A DNA stretch of 64,000 bases, taken from the NCBI GenBank assembly GCA_001899315.1, contig MOYA01000001.1, forward strand, positions 2,084,599 through 2,148,598. Reading direction: 5' to 3'. Both the position numbers and the translations under genes were made by a program. This document shows positions 1 through 9,430 of the stretch, in pieces; the first letter of the stretch is position 1; every line of letters starts with the position of its first letter. The notes beneath the pieces are model-generated. The model saw nothing but the letters and a program-made list of their open reading frames with translations, had not been told where the DNA came from and made no database searches. Source of the DNA: Candidatus Obscuribacter phosphatis (GTDB lineage Bacteria > Cyanobacteriota > Vampirovibrionia > Obscuribacterales > Obscuribacteraceae).

Positions 1-11
1 GATAATCTCAA

Positions 12-632
12 TCAGATCGACAAGAAATAAGAGTGCACCCTGTTATCGCTGACAAGCTCAGGGTGAAAAGCAGTGGCTAACATATTCTTTTGCCTGGCCA
101 TAACCGCCAGCCCTGCTAATGCTCCAAAACTTTCTTCGGTGGGGAGCTTGGCTAAAACTTCCACCTCTTTACCGGTCGATAAAAAGAGCGGCGCTCTGAT
201 GAAAACCGATAGAAAAGGTTGACTAGATAGACATGAAATCGGAAGTGGCAATTCGAAGCTGAATTTTTGTGGACCAAAAGCATTGCGCCGCACTTCGATA
301 TCCATGAGGGAAAGCCGGCCTTGGCTGCTGCCTTCAATATTGCGGGCCAAAAATATCGACCCCATACAAGTGCCCCAAACCGGCATGCCGCTCTCAATGC
401 GTTCTTTCATAAGAGAGAATATGCGGGTATCAACACCGCTGCCTGCGGCGGTGAGCTTGTCGATACAAGTACTCTCACCGCCGGGAATAACCAGCCTATC
501 GATTTGGCTGAGCTGTTCACTGTAGCGAATCAGTATAGGCTCAGCCCCAAGCGCGGCAAACCTCTGGGCATGCTCGCTAAAATTGCCTTGCAGCGCCAAT
601 ATTCCTATTTTTTGAGCTGACTCAGCCTGCAT
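12..632 (-). CDS. pdxT: Pyridoxal 5'-phosphate synthase, glutaminase subunit PdxT
   Basis: PdxT hydrolyses glutamine and channels ammonia to PdxS for de novo pyridoxal phosphate synthesis in the cytoplasm. The 206-residue protein has the class I glutaminase fold landmarks: PGGEST at about residues 50-55, the nucleophile C89 in GTCMG (the family usually has GTCAG), the RNAFGPQ segment, and the His-Glu pair H190/E192 in FHPEL. The length is normal for the family. It lies 21 bp downstream of pdxS on the same strand, the standard pdxS-pdxT order, and the two products form one complex. The stop codon is 11 bp from the window edge, so the gene is complete. Confidence 0.95.
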   Translation of the reverse strand: MQAESAQKIGILALQGNFSEHAQRFAALGAEPILIRYSEQLSQIDRLVIPGGESTCIDKLTAAGSGVDTRIFSLMKERIESGMPVWGTCMGSIFLARNIEGSSQGRLSLMDIEVRRNAFGPQKFSFELPLPISCLSSQPFLSVFIRAPLFLSTGKEVEVLAKLPTEESFGALAGLAVMARQKNMLATAFHPELVSDNRVHSYFLSI

Positions 633-653
633 ACCCGCATATCCTCTATCTGA

Positions 654-1565
654 CTACCAGCCGCGTTTGGCCAGATTTTCATCACCGACCAAGGTGCGTG
701 CCGAGCGCCCAACCATGGCTTCACCAAGATTGCGGCTTATCTCAGCGAGCATCTCGGGGTCATTGCAATAAGTTGTAGCTTTGACAATAGCCTGGGCGCG
801 CTTCATGGGGTCGCCCGACTTGAAGATGCCGGAGCCGACAAAGACACCTTCCACGCCAATCTGCATCATCAAGGCAGCATCAGCGGGAGTGGCGATGCCA
901 CCGGCGGCAAAGTTAACCACCGGCAGTTTTCCTTCCTGAGCCACTTGCAAGACCAGTTCATAGGGGGCGCCTATTTCTTTGGCATAGGTCATAAGCTCTT
1001 CTTTAGGCAAGACGGTCAATTTGCGAATCTCACCGAGTATGGTGCGGGCATGACGTACCGCTTCCACCACGTCGCCGGTACCGGCTTCGCCCTTGGTGCG
1101 AATCATGGCAGCGCCTTCTCCGATGCGCCTCAAAGCTTCACCCAAATTACGAGCACCGCATACAAAGGGTACGTCAAACTTGGTCTTTTCGATATGATAC
1201 TGCTCATCGGCTGGGGTGAGCACTTCACTTTCGTCGATGCAATCAACGCCCAGAGCCTGCAGAATCTGTGCTTCTACAAAATGTCCGATGCGGGCTTTAG
1301 CCATTACCGGAATGGAAACAGAATTGATAATCGAACTAACCAGTTCGGGGTCGCTCATTCTAGCAACGCCGCCGTCGGCTCTGATATCGGCAGGCACTCT
1401 CTCAAGAGCCATAACAGCCACGGCGCCTGATGCTTCGGCAATTTTAGCTTGTTCAGCATTGACTACGTCCATGATGACGCCGCCCTTGAGCATGGCGGGC
1501 AAAGAACGTTTGACCAGTTCGGTTCCGGTTTTTACAGCACCAACGGCGCGTTCGCTTGTAACCAT
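654..1565 (-). CDS. pdxS: Pyridoxal 5'-phosphate synthase, lyase subunit PdxS
   Basis: PdxS condenses ribose 5-phosphate, glyceraldehyde 3-phosphate and PdxT-derived ammonia into PLP. The 303-residue barrel protein is strongly conserved. It shows the [10 protein letters not shown] segment with D33, the Schiff-base lysine K90 in MAKARIGH, the [11 protein letters not shown] phosphate-binding loop with the second reactive lysine, and the [11 protein letters not shown] motif. It starts 12 bp after the stop of the MocR-like gene and is followed by pdxT, so all three are probably cotranscribed. Having this pathway means the cell uses the DXP-independent route to B6. Confidence 0.97.
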   Translation of the reverse strand: MVTSERAVGAVKTGTELVKRSLPAMLKGGVIMDVVNAEQAKIAEASGAVAVMALERVPADIRADGGVARMSDPELVSSIINSVSIPVMAKARIGHFVEAQILQALGVDCIDESEVLTPADEQYHIEKTKFDVPFVCGARNLGEALRRIGEGAAMIRTKGEAGTGDVVEAVRHARTILGEIRKLTVLPKEELMTYAKEIGAPYELVLQVAQEGKLPVVNFAAGGIATPADAALMMQIGVEGVFVGSGIFKSGDPMKRAQAIVKATTYCNDPEMLAEISRNLGEAMVGRSARTLVGDENLAKRGW

Positions 1566-1577
1566 TTTATTCTCCTT

Positions 1578-3131
1578 TTAAATAAGCACAGTCTCTGGAC
1601 TGTTCTCATAGCTTCCATTTCTGCTTCTGCCGCTCTCGCGGACTAAAACTCTTTCAAAATCTTGATAGGCAAGATTCAATCTAGCTACCCCTTCTTCAAT
1701 ACGCTCAGGGCTGTTCTGAATGAATGAAAGGCGCATAGTATTTAGCGCCGGCTCATTCACATAGCAATGCCGCGAGGGGGCGAAACTGACACCACTACGC
1801 TGGGCGAATTCATCTAGAAAGCGCTGGGCATCCATATGCTCGGGCAAGGTCAGATAGATAAAGAGTCCGCCTCTAGGATTTGTAAAAGTGACCTTGGTCT
1901 TGGCGAATGCACTGCTCAAGGCTTTGAGCATAGTATCTCTGCGTTCTTTATATAAAGCCCGCACCCGCACAAGATGCTTCAAATAAGAGCCGCGACTGAG
2001 AAAGCGGGCCAGAATCTCCTGATTGAGTGAGCTGGTGGAGAGGTCGCTGCCACGCTTGGCAAAGTTAAGCCGCTCCGCCACCGCCTGCGGTGCGACCAAC
2101 CAACCCAATCTAATACCAGGGGCGAGAGCCTTAGAAAAGGTCCCTTGATAGACCACCATTTGATTGAGCTTTTCTGAAGCTGAGGCAAGCGCCTTCAAGG
2201 AAGGCAAGCCTCCTTCATAATCGAGGTCTCCGGCAAAATCATCCTCAAAAATAGGAACACCAAATTTAGAGCAAAGCTCGAGCACAGCTACCCGGCGTTC
2301 TGCACTCATGGTTATGCCGGTGGGATTTTGACCGGTAGGCATCAAATAAATGAACTTCACTTTCTTTTGCGAAAGCACAGCCTCAAGAGCTTTGATATTG
2401 ATGCCCTGATCATCAATAGGCACACCAAGCAGATTTGCCCCTCTGGCTCTAAAGTTTGAAATAGCCCAGAAATAGCTGGGTTCTTCCATAACCACGGTAT
2501 CTCCTGGGTCTATAAACATAGAACTCATCAGGTCGATACCCTGCTGTGAGCCGCTCAAAATAATCAGTTCACTATCTTGCACGGGCATACCACGTTCAGC
2601 TAAGTGCTTGATGACAAGCTCGCGCAATAAAGGCTCCCCACTGGCGGGAGAAAAATCAAAAAGAGGAGTGGCGCCACTTTCTGCCAGTTCAAAGAGTATC
2701 TCGCTGAACTCTTCTTGCGGGTAGGAATCTGCCACAGGCAGCCCACCGGCAAAAGAGATTAGATCGACCGACCTTGGACTGAGACTGACCGGCAGTTCAG
2801 ACATAACCTGTGAAAGCTCTTGCCCATAAGCAGAATAGCGCGCCGACCAGCCTGGAGATTGCACTCTTTTTTTAGCCACGAAAGTACCGCGACCCACATG
2901 GCTGACAATCAAGCCTTCGGAGATAAGCTCTTCATAGGCACGGGCAATGGTTGAACGATCGACCTTGAGAATACCAGCCAATTCTCGACTGGGCGGCAGA
3001 CGGGTGGCAAAAGCCAGGCTGCCATCTTCTATTTTCTGCCTGAGAATGGCTGCAATGGCTCTATATAGAGGTTCGCCCTCAGATTGAGCCAAACCAGCAA
3101 ACAAGGCTGCTATATCTACCGATACATCCAT
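1578..3131 (-). CDS. MocR/PdxR-like GntR regulator with aminotransferase domain
   Basis: A 517-residue fusion of an N-terminal GntR winged helix (about residues 20-90, motif LPPSRELAGILKVDRST) and a fold-type I aminotransferase domain. The PLP-binding lysine is K334 in GTFSKALAPGIRLGW; PTGQNPTG and FEDDFAGDLDY are also present. MocR proteins such as PdxR sense PLP and control pdxST. Here the gene directly precedes pdxS with a 12-bp gap on the same strand, which fits a PdxR role, although characterised pdxR genes are commonly divergent from pdxST. A direct-repeat array lies just upstream of the start. An alternative is a true 2-aminoadipate-type aminotransferase. The family call is firm; the PdxR assignment is inference. 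Confidence 0.85.
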   Translation of the reverse strand: MDVSVDIAALFAGLAQSEGEPLYRAIAAILRQKIEDGSLAFATRLPPSRELAGILKVDRSTIARAYEELISEGLIVSHVGRGTFVAKKRVQSPGWSARYSAYGQELSQVMSELPVSLSPRSVDLISFAGGLPVADSYPQEEFSEILFELAESGATPLFDFSPASGEPLLRELVIKHLAERGMPVQDSELIILSGSQQGIDLMSSMFIDPGDTVVMEEPSYFWAISNFRARGANLLGVPIDDQGINIKALEAVLSQKKVKFIYLMPTGQNPTGITMSAERRVAVLELCSKFGVPIFEDDFAGDLDYEGGLPSLKALASASEKLNQMVVYQGTFSKALAPGIRLGWLVAPQAVAERLNFAKRGSDLSTSSLNQEILARFLSRGSYLKHLVRVRALYKERRDTMLKALSSAFAKTKVTFTNPRGGLFIYLTLPEHMDAQRFLDEFAQRSGVSFAPSRHCYVNEPALNTMRLSFIQNSPERIEEGVARLNLAYQDFERVLVRESGRSRNGSYENSPETVLI

Positions 3132-3152
3132 GGTCAGATACTAGCAGAAATT

Positions 3153-3178
3153 CAGACAATCCAGACAATGCAGACAAT
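3153..3178 (-). promoter_or_regulatory. Three direct repeats upstream of MocR-pdxS-pdxT
   Basis: Read on the minus strand, the octamer ATTGTCTG occurs three times with exact 9-bp spacing (plus-strand copies at 3153, 3162 and 3171). A degenerate fourth unit, ATTTCTG, follows, and the array ends 21 bp before the regulator's ATG. MocR regulators typically bind direct repeats, so this is a good operator candidate for autoregulation of the pdx operon. The repeat is seen directly; its function is inferred. Confidence 0.5.
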
Positions 3179-3280
3179 TAATAGCAAAATGGCAACCATT
3201 CCAGCCAATCATGCGCCGACGACCACAGAATGGCACTTGCAGCATCCAGACACTCCTTATATATGAAATTGAACTTTCTC

Positions 3281-4078
3281 TTAGAAAAAGCCAGAATTTT
3301 CCATTTCATCGAGACTTTTATGAATGTCGTCGGCATCGCGAGCCAAGGGAGACTTGAGCACTGCGTCTGTGGCCACCCCTGAAATTGCCGAAATAATCGA
3401 AATGCCAAGGTTGGCTATAAAAGAAAGCACCACCGAAACCGGCAGATAACCAAGAAAGGTGGTCACAGAACAAGCAATCATGAGCATCCACACAGGCAGA
3501 TGGGCAAAAGCCAGCCGGGTCTCGAGTATGCGCGTGCGGGTCAAGCATAGCGAGATGCACAGCCCGCCCATACCGTACAGAAAGGAAGCAAGCATGAAGC
3601 TTTCAGTGATCGATTGATTGAGTATCGACCAGGCAAACTGCACTAGGCTTTGGGGCACAGAAATAGCGTTTAAGGCGCCTTGTAGAGAAATATCGGCAAA
3701 TAAAACCATCATGCGCGATATGCCGGATAGGTCTTGTCCGCACGCGACCACGGCAAAAAGAACGGCCACGCCTACTAAGAAACGATACTTCTCTTCCAGC
3801 ACTTCACGCATGGCCAATATAAAGACCAGAGTGGAAATGGATGAGAGCATGACCAAAAGACAAGAACTGCGCCAGAGTAGCAAATGCTCAGGCACGAACT
3901 GCATAAGCTTTTGCGGCGAGAAATAGGCAAAGTTGCCTTCCCTGAATGTATAGACACAAATTAGAGTAGCGGCCACATGGCTTACGGCCGAAAACAAACA
4001 AGCCGCCTGCACAAAACGATGCCGCCGCATCGGCGAAGGCGCCGATGCCAGGGCACTGGTCTTGGGCGCCTCAGTCAT
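3281..4078 (-). CDS. Multi-pass membrane protein of unknown function
   Basis: Not recognised. The 265-residue protein has about six hydrophobic segments (roughly residues 24-44, 67-91, 98-116, 152-178, 188-212 and 216-240), a short charged N-terminus and an acidic C-terminal tail. No catalytic motif is visible. Its ATG immediately follows the serS stop (TAAATG with no gap), so it is probably translationally coupled to and cotranscribed with serS. That position does not by itself suggest a function. Confidence 0.75.
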   Translation of the reverse strand: MTEAPKTSALASAPSPMRRHRFVQAACLFSAVSHVAATLICVYTFREGNFAYFSPQKLMQFVPEHLLLWRSSCLLVMLSSISTLVFILAMREVLEEKYRFLVGVAVLFAVVACGQDLSGISRMMVLFADISLQGALNAISVPQSLVQFAWSILNQSITESFMLASFLYGMGGLCISLCLTRTRILETRLAFAHLPVWMLMIACSVTTFLGYLPVSVVLSFIANLGISIISAISGVATDAVLKSPLARDADDIHKSLDEMENSGFF

Positions 4079-5365
4079 TTAGACCGACACACGCGCTTGC
4101 TTTGCTTCGATTAGCTTGACACCCATATAAGGCACCAAAGCATCGGGCACAGTCACCGAACCATCTTCGTTTTGATAGTTCTCGAGAATGGCAGCTAAAG
4201 CCCGACCGATTGCCAAGCCAGAACCATTGATCGTATGGATATAGCGCGCTTTGCCACCGTCTTTCGGTCTATATTTCAGACCGGCGCGGCGGGCCTGGAA
4301 ATCACCAAAATTAGAGCAGGAGCTGATTTCTCTATATTTGCCCTGGGCTGGGAACCAAACTTCCAGGTCATAACATTTGCGAGCACAAAAACCAATATCG
4401 CCCGAACACAAAAGCACTCGGCGATAGGGCAAGTTCAAGGCTTCGAGAATAGCTTCGGCATCTCTAGTCAGCTTCTCATGCTCCTCTTCCGAGGTCTCGG
4501 GGGTACAGAACTTGACCAACTCAACTTTATTGAACTGGTGTTGTCTGATATAGCCGCGTGTATCTTTACCGGCAGAACCGGCTTCCCTTCTAAAGTTGGG
4601 AGTATAAGCGCAGTGCAAGATCGGCAGCATTTCTTCATCGAGTGTTTCTTCGCGATAGAGATTGGTGACCGGTACTTCGGCAGTGGGCACAAGATAGAGT
4701 TCGTCGTCGGCGAGCTTGTAATAATCGCCTTCAAACTTAGGCAGTTGTCCGGTGCCAACCAAACAATCGCGATTGACCAAGATAGGCGGAAAGACTTCGC
4801 TATAGCCTTTACGGGCATGGGTGTCGAGCATAAGGTTCATCAGGGCTCGCTCGAATTTGGCGCCCCAATTCATCAGCACCGTGAAGCGAGATTCGGCAAC
4901 CTTGACGCCCCGCTCAAAATCGAAGATCCCGAGATCTGTGCCGATTTCATAGTGATGGCGAGGGTTCTTGATACTGTTAATGGTGCCCCAGGTGGAAACT
5001 TCTTTATTGTCGTTTTCATCTTTACCATCGGGCACTTCGCTGGCAGGGAGGTTGGGAATACCAAGCAACAACTGCTCCAATTCCGCTTCCAGCTTGACAC
5101 GCTCTTCATTGACCGCATCTTGCTTTTCTTTAGCCTGAGAAGCTTCTTTGCGTAAAGCTTCCATTTCTTCTTTTGCCAGCTTGCCGGTTTTGAAAGAAGT
5201 CGAAATCTCGTTGCGCCGGCGATTGAGATTTTCCCACTCAGCTTGAGCCTTGCGGTGCTTAGCGTCTATTTCAACTATCGGTCTAATTGAAAAATCACCA
5301 TTTCGCCTAGCCAGTTGGCTTTCTACAAAATCTGCGTTGTCACGTATCAATTTTAAGTCGAGCAT
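4079..5365 (-). CDS. serS: Seryl-tRNA synthetase
   Basis: Charges tRNA-Ser with serine in the cytoplasm. The 428-residue length is typical. The N-terminal part (about 1-110) forms the long antiparallel coiled coil that binds the tRNA long variable arm. The class II core follows, with motif 2 at FRREAGSAGKDTRGYIRQHQ and motif 3 at SGLAIGRALAAILEN. The MLDLKLIRDN start is the canonical N-terminus. It is divergent from the yraN-type gene across a 96-bp gap, and a membrane protein gene abuts its 3' end. Confidence 0.97.
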   Translation of the reverse strand: MLDLKLIRDNADFVESQLARRNGDFSIRPIVEIDAKHRKAQAEWENLNRRRNEISTSFKTGKLAKEEMEALRKEASQAKEKQDAVNEERVKLEAELEQLLLGIPNLPASEVPDGKDENDNKEVSTWGTINSIKNPRHHYEIGTDLGIFDFERGVKVAESRFTVLMNWGAKFERALMNLMLDTHARKGYSEVFPPILVNRDCLVGTGQLPKFEGDYYKLADDELYLVPTAEVPVTNLYREETLDEEMLPILHCAYTPNFRREAGSAGKDTRGYIRQHQFNKVELVKFCTPETSEEEHEKLTRDAEAILEALNLPYRRVLLCSGDIGFCARKCYDLEVWFPAQGKYREISSCSNFGDFQARRAGLKYRPKDGGKARYIHTINGSGLAIGRALAAILENYQNEDGSVTVPDALVPYMGVKLIEAKQARVSV

Positions 5366-5461
5366 TTTGAACTCTTTCGCCTGAAATTACGTCTATCTAT
5401 GTATCGAGGTATCGATGAAGCTAACAAGCCCCAAATTATAGCCAGGAAGAGGTAGATATTT

Positions 5462-5983
5462 ATGAAAGAAACCGTGATTGCTAAGAAGCGTAGACTGAGC
5501 CCCGCGTCCACCGGAGAAGACTTAGCGGCGCTTTATCTGGAAGAGAAAGGCGCCTGCCTACTTGAAAGAAACTTTAGAGTAGGAAAACGCTGTGAAATAG
5601 ACATAATCGCCATTCTAGAAGAGGCGGACGGCAAGCCCCATAGAGATGCGAAAAGGACACGCTATCTCACCTTCGTCGAGGTAAAAACCAGACGTTATGA
5701 AACTGACCCGGGAGCCATAGAACATACGGGCTTACAGGCAATTAGCCGAGATAAGAGACAGAAAATCAGACTGGGCGCCCTCTCATATCTTGAGAAACTG
5801 AGAAAAGAGCCCTTGCCTGCCCATCTGGGCAAAAGCGAGAGCCTCTTTCTGCCCCTCCGCTTCGACCTAGTCTTGGTTGATCTGCAGTTGAGCCGAGAGG
5901 CCATGCAGGAATTTCTCAAGGAGAACGACACAACCGCCCTCAAAAAGGCTGCCCGGATAAAACATTTCGAGGCAATCTTCTGA
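5462..5983 (+). CDS. yraN: YraN/UPF0102 family endonuclease-fold protein
   Basis: A 173-residue member of the UPF0102 family, which has a Holliday-junction-resolvase-like fold. Visible motifs are GEDLAALYLEEKGACLLERNFR, CEIDIIA (usually GEIDLIA) and the FVEVKTR catalytic strand, giving the E-D-ExK metal-binding pattern. The protein is longer than the common 115-130 residues. The excess comes from an insertion between the DIIA and FVEVK strands and from a C-terminal extension ending in KHFEAIF. The biological role of the family is not firmly established. Confidence 0.85.
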   Translation: MKETVIAKKRRLSPASTGEDLAALYLEEKGACLLERNFRVGKRCEIDIIAILEEADGKPHRDAKRTRYLTFVEVKTRRYETDPGAIEHTGLQAISRDKRQKIRLGALSYLEKLRKEPLPAHLGKSESLFLPLRFDLVLVDLQLSREAMQEFLKENDTTALKKAARIKHFEAIF

Positions 5984-6014
5984 TGTAGTGAAAATATCTT
6001 AACCACCCTCTTTG

Positions 6015-6049
6015 CTTGCTCCCAGAACTCTATAGAATAAGGGAGCAAG
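6015..6049 (+). repeat. 9-bp perfect inverted repeat just before the downstream start
   Basis: CTTGCTCCC (6015-6023) and GGGAGCAAG (6041-6049) are perfect reverse complements separated by 17 bases. The right arm ends one base before the ATG at 6051. There is no U-run after it, so it is not a standard terminator. It could be an operator flanking the AT-rich centre TATAGAATAA, or an RNA stem near the ribosome-binding region of the next gene. Confidence 0.5.
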
Positions 6050-6065
6050 TATGGGGGGAGTGGAT

Positions 6066-7034
6066 ATGTTTGTCTGGTCGGATCGCAAATCGCAGCTGGA
6101 TGACAAGGAAAGACTGGAACAAATAATCGGCAGCTCCGACGGTCTCAACCAAAGGGCTATGGGTTTGTTTCCCCATCCCAAGGAAGAAGCCCCCCGAAGA
6201 GTGGATTTTGCCAGTCAAATCAAATGTCGGCAGCTTTTGGTCAATATCGAAGGAAACGAAGAAACATGCGTATTGAGACTTATTTCACAGCGCAACAAAT
6301 CTAGAGCTGCCGTTCTCATTCTTAGAGGACGGGTGCTGGGCTGCATCTATGGACGCAAAGAACATGACGGCAACCTGATTCAATTGATGGGGCAGGAAGC
6401 CTTCCAGCGTGTGCGCCTGGAAATTCTCTCTTCCGACACAATCATCGACACCTACAAGGTAGACGACAAGACAGCGATTGCTGCATCAGCAATTTTTCAC
6501 GGCGAACTCTATCAGCCGCACAGTACCGAAACAGTAAAAGAAACCCTAGATTTTTCGCTCAACCACCTGCTCGAAAGCTCGATGCCGGGCACCATCGTCT
6601 TGAACGAAAACATAGATAATGCAGCCATCATCTATATTTTCAAAGGCAAAATACACGGTGTCTTTTCATTTGAAGAGGGTTGGTTGGACAATAGCCGCGA
6701 AGCCATAGAAAAACTCTTTCTCAAGCTGGGACACCCGGAAGTGCAAGCTTCTAAGCTGCTTGCCTGCAATATCTGGGAACTAAAACAATTTACTTTCTCA
6801 GTCACCGGTCTAGAAGAAACCCCTCTTTCGGCCAGTCACAGCCAGCTTCCTGTATCTTCGGGCGTAGACTATAACGAATTGGAACATCTGAGAAACGACA
6901 AGCAAGAACATGGTCTGTCGGCCACACTAAAAGACAGAGAGAGAGAAAGAGAGGAGCCTACCCGCTTTGTTCCAGGCAGCTCTAATAACCGCGTCAGTCA
7001 GAGCTACTGGAAAAACAAGAATGAGAATCTGTAA
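6066..7034 (+). CDS. Hypothetical cytoplasmic protein with two similar half-domains
   Basis: Function not recognised. The frame opens at ATG 6051, but ATG 6066 has a much better ribosome site (GGGGGGAG, 5-base spacer), so it is preferred (322 residues). Two segments look alike: SRAAVLILRGRVLGCIYGRKE and NAAIIYIFKGKIHGVFSFEEGW. This suggests an internal duplication of a small beta-rich module resembling DUF4388-type sensory domains. The last 70 residues are polar and low in complexity. There is no signal peptide or membrane segment. The gene ends directly against the lysA frame. Confidence 0.7.
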   Translation: MFVWSDRKSQLDDKERLEQIIGSSDGLNQRAMGLFPHPKEEAPRRVDFASQIKCRQLLVNIEGNEETCVLRLISQRNKSRAAVLILRGRVLGCIYGRKEHDGNLIQLMGQEAFQRVRLEILSSDTIIDTYKVDDKTAIAASAIFHGELYQPHSTETVKETLDFSLNHLLESSMPGTIVLNENIDNAAIIYIFKGKIHGVFSFEEGWLDNSREAIEKLFLKLGHPEVQASKLLACNIWELKQFTFSVTGLEETPLSASHSQLPVSSGVDYNELEHLRNDKQEHGLSATLKDREREREEPTRFVPGSSNNRVSQSYWKNKNENL

Positions 7035-8396
7035 TTGAAATTCAAAGAAGAAACCAGGCTGAAGAGCCCCAATCAAAACATAATGCCGCTCTCAGCCAGA
7101 GTCGGTGAAGATAACATACTCTATTTGGGAGGTATTGCCGCAACCGAGCTGGTCGAGAAATTTGGCAGTCCTCTTTGGGTGATGTGCCAAGAAACTATTG
7201 AACAATCACTAAAAGACATTCTTGCCGGTCTCTCACTCTACAAAGGCAAAGCGACTGCCTGCTATGCCGGTAAAGCTTTCCTTTGCACAGCCATTATTCG
7301 GTTGATAGATAAGTATAAATTCGGACTTGATGTGGTTTCGCAGGGCGAAATGGAAACGGCACGTCAAGCCAATTTTACTGGTGCAATTTTTTTGCACGGC
7401 AATAACAAATCTGATCTCGAACTGAGATCTGCCATCGAAAGGCAGCTCATTGTCGTAGCCGATAATCGCGAAGACATTGAAAAGCTGGCCCAATTCAGGA
7501 AGGAAGCGTCGCGGGGTCAAGACTCACCCACTGAGATATTGTTGCGCATAATTCCAGGCATTGACCTTGATACCCATGATCACATCAAGACCGGCCACGA
7601 CACTAGTAAGTTCGGCATTCCACTAAGCAAGATCGATGAAATGATCTCTCTTGTGGAAAGCTGTAAAGATGTCGGACTGAAATTGATTGGCTTGCATGCC
7701 CACATAGGCAGCCAGGCTATGGATATTGAACCATTTGGCGAAGTGATTGAAATATTTGCCGACCTCTATCAAAAAGTATTCGAAAAATTTGGCTTTCACA
7801 TGCCCCACCTTGATATTGGCGGAGGGCTGGGCATAGCCTATACCGCGAGCGATAAACCAGCCGCCCTGAAAGATTGGACCGCCTACATAAGCCGCTCCAT
7901 GCATGAAAGTTTCAGCGAAAAACGCAACCTACCTCTTCCCCATCTCTCGATAGAACCGGGGCGCTGCTTGGTGGGCACTGCCGGTGTCACACTCTATCGG
8001 GTGGGACGCACCAAAGACCTTGATAAAGTAAGCTATCTCAGTGTCGACGGCGGCATGGCCGATAATCCTCGCCCTATTACTTATCAAGCCAAGTACACCG
8101 CAGCGGTGGCAAACCGCATGGAGCCTAGACCGGGCCGGAGCAAGCCCTGGTCGATAGTCGGTAGGTACTGCGAATCAGGCGATATAATCGTAGAGGAAGC
8201 CGAACTCGATGCTGAAATAGGAGATCTGTTGGCAATCTTTGCCACCGGTGCTTACAACTTCAGTATGGCTTCCAATTACAACCGTACACTCAGACCAACT
8301 TGCATAATGGTTAAAGATGGCAGAGCCGAGGCTATAGTGGAGGGCGAAACGTATCAAGATTTGCTAGCCCGAGACAAAATGCCCAGTTGGCTTTAG
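7035..8396 (+). CDS. lysA: Diaminopimelate decarboxylase
   Basis: Converts meso-diaminopimelate to L-lysine, a PLP-dependent cytoplasmic step. Family landmarks are the PLP lysine K80 in CYAGKAF, LDVVSQGEM, HGNNKSDLEL, the HIGSQ motif, the glycine-rich phosphate loop IGGGLGIAYT, the EPGRCLVG arginine motif and CESGDII near the dimer active site. The frame opens at a TTG directly after the previous stop. ATG 7083 (residue 17) matches the usual family N-terminus better, though neither start has a strong ribosome site. Confidence 0.93.
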   Translation: MKFKEETRLKSPNQNIMPLSARVGEDNILYLGGIAATELVEKFGSPLWVMCQETIEQSLKDILAGLSLYKGKATACYAGKAFLCTAIIRLIDKYKFGLDVVSQGEMETARQANFTGAIFLHGNNKSDLELRSAIERQLIVVADNREDIEKLAQFRKEASRGQDSPTEILLRIIPGIDLDTHDHIKTGHDTSKFGIPLSKIDEMISLVESCKDVGLKLIGLHAHIGSQAMDIEPFGEVIEIFADLYQKVFEKFGFHMPHLDIGGGLGIAYTASDKPAALKDWTAYISRSMHESFSEKRNLPLPHLSIEPGRCLVGTAGVTLYRVGRTKDLDKVSYLSVDGGMADNPRPITYQAKYTAAVANRMEPRPGRSKPWSIVGRYCESGDIIVEEAELDAEIGDLLAIFATGAYNFSMASNYNRTLRPTCIMVKDGRAEAIVEGETYQDLLARDKMPSWL

Positions 8397-8461
8397 TCAA
8401 ACCAGACAATAGTTAAAAGTCAAACCATTTGCAATCACCTATTAATGAGGCTTGATCCCTA

Positions 8462-9430
8462 ATGGATCTCTTCAATCAGATTGGCAATTTTTTTAGTCAG
8501 ATCAACTGGGTGACAATCACCAAAGTATCTGTCCAGATTTTTGTCATCTGCTATGGAGTACTTTGGCTCTGGCGACGCATTGCCGGCACCCACGCCGAAA
8601 GACTGGTCAAAGGCATGATGGTTTTGATCATCATTGCCGTAATTGCTTGGACCTTAGAGCTGACCATAATCGTTTCTATTTTGCAGCATATTATTCCAGT
8701 GGCGGCGATGGCCCTGGTTATCATTTTTCAACCTGAAATGCGCAGAGGACTGGGCTATCTAGGGCGCATGCAAGGCTTCAAAGTCGACCTTTCGCTCACC
8801 CATACCAACCAAGAAAAAAATGCCGCCATTATCAAAGAAATAATCAAAGCCTGCCGCGAACTGTCACGCACCAGAACCGGTGCCTTGATTGTAATCGAAC
8901 CACCGGAGGGAGAAAGAGACTATGTCAGCCCCGGCACAGCTGTTAATGCTGATATCTCATCGACAATGCTGCTTACTATTTTCTTTCCCAAGTCACCCCT
9001 GCATGACGGCGCCGTGGTAATCAGAAAAGACAAGATTGTGGCAGCCGGCGTGATCTTGCCCATGACCGACAACCAAAAACTCTCATATAAATACGGCACC
9101 AGACACCGAGCCGCCATCGGTCTATCTGAAATATACGATGGACTCTGTATAGTCGTCTCGGAAGAGACAGGCGCGATCTCGGCAGCTAGCAGAGGAATGC
9201 TCGCACGCTACAACAATGCCGAAGATCTAGCCGAACCCCTGACTTACTTATACAATACCGGCGGCTCTGCCGGTTCCGGTCCGCTTGCCTCCTTCTTATC
9301 GCTCTTTGGTAGAGGAAAAAATCAGAAACAAGAGCTATCATTAGGCAGTCAGTCAATTGAACCGCCGGAAAACACCAGAACAGATCGACTAGACAGGCAA
9401 GACCCTACGAGAAAAGAAACAGCCATCTGA
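8462..9430 (+). CDS. cdaA: Diadenylate cyclase CdaA (membrane-bound, c-di-AMP synthesis)
   Basis: Makes c-di-AMP from two ATP. The 322-residue protein has three N-terminal transmembrane helices (about 20-37, 51-69 and 72-90) and a DAC catalytic domain with DGA at 182-184 and RHRAA at 214-218. It ends in a polar tail of about 60 residues. This is the CdaA architecture rather than DisA. In well-studied genomes cdaA is followed by cdaR (YbbR domains) and glmM; here an unrelated secreted protein follows with no gap. Confidence 0.95.
   Translation: MDLFNQIGNFFSQINWVTITKVSVQIFVICYGVLWLWRRIAGTHAERLVKGMMVLIIIAVIAWTLELTIIVSILQHIIPVAAMALVIIFQPEMRRGLGYLGRMQGFKVDLSLTHTNQEKNAAIIKEIIKACRELSRTRTGALIVIEPPEGERDYVSPGTAVNADISSTMLLTIFFPKSPLHDGAVVIRKDKIVAAGVILPMTDNQKLSYKYGTRHRAAIGLSEIYDGLCIVVSEETGAISAASRGMLARYNNAEDLAEPLTYLYNTGGSAGSGPLASFLSLFGRGKNQKQELSLGSQSIEPPENTRTDRLDRQDPTRKETAI

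Noticed and set aside
945-1430. 161-codon open frame opposite pdxS
   Set aside because: Antisense to a highly conserved gene and without family features.
4235-5155. 306-codon open frame on the plus strand opposite serS
   Set aside because: It lies entirely antisense to a clear serS, has no recognisable motif and no ribosome site; it is a codon-bias shadow.
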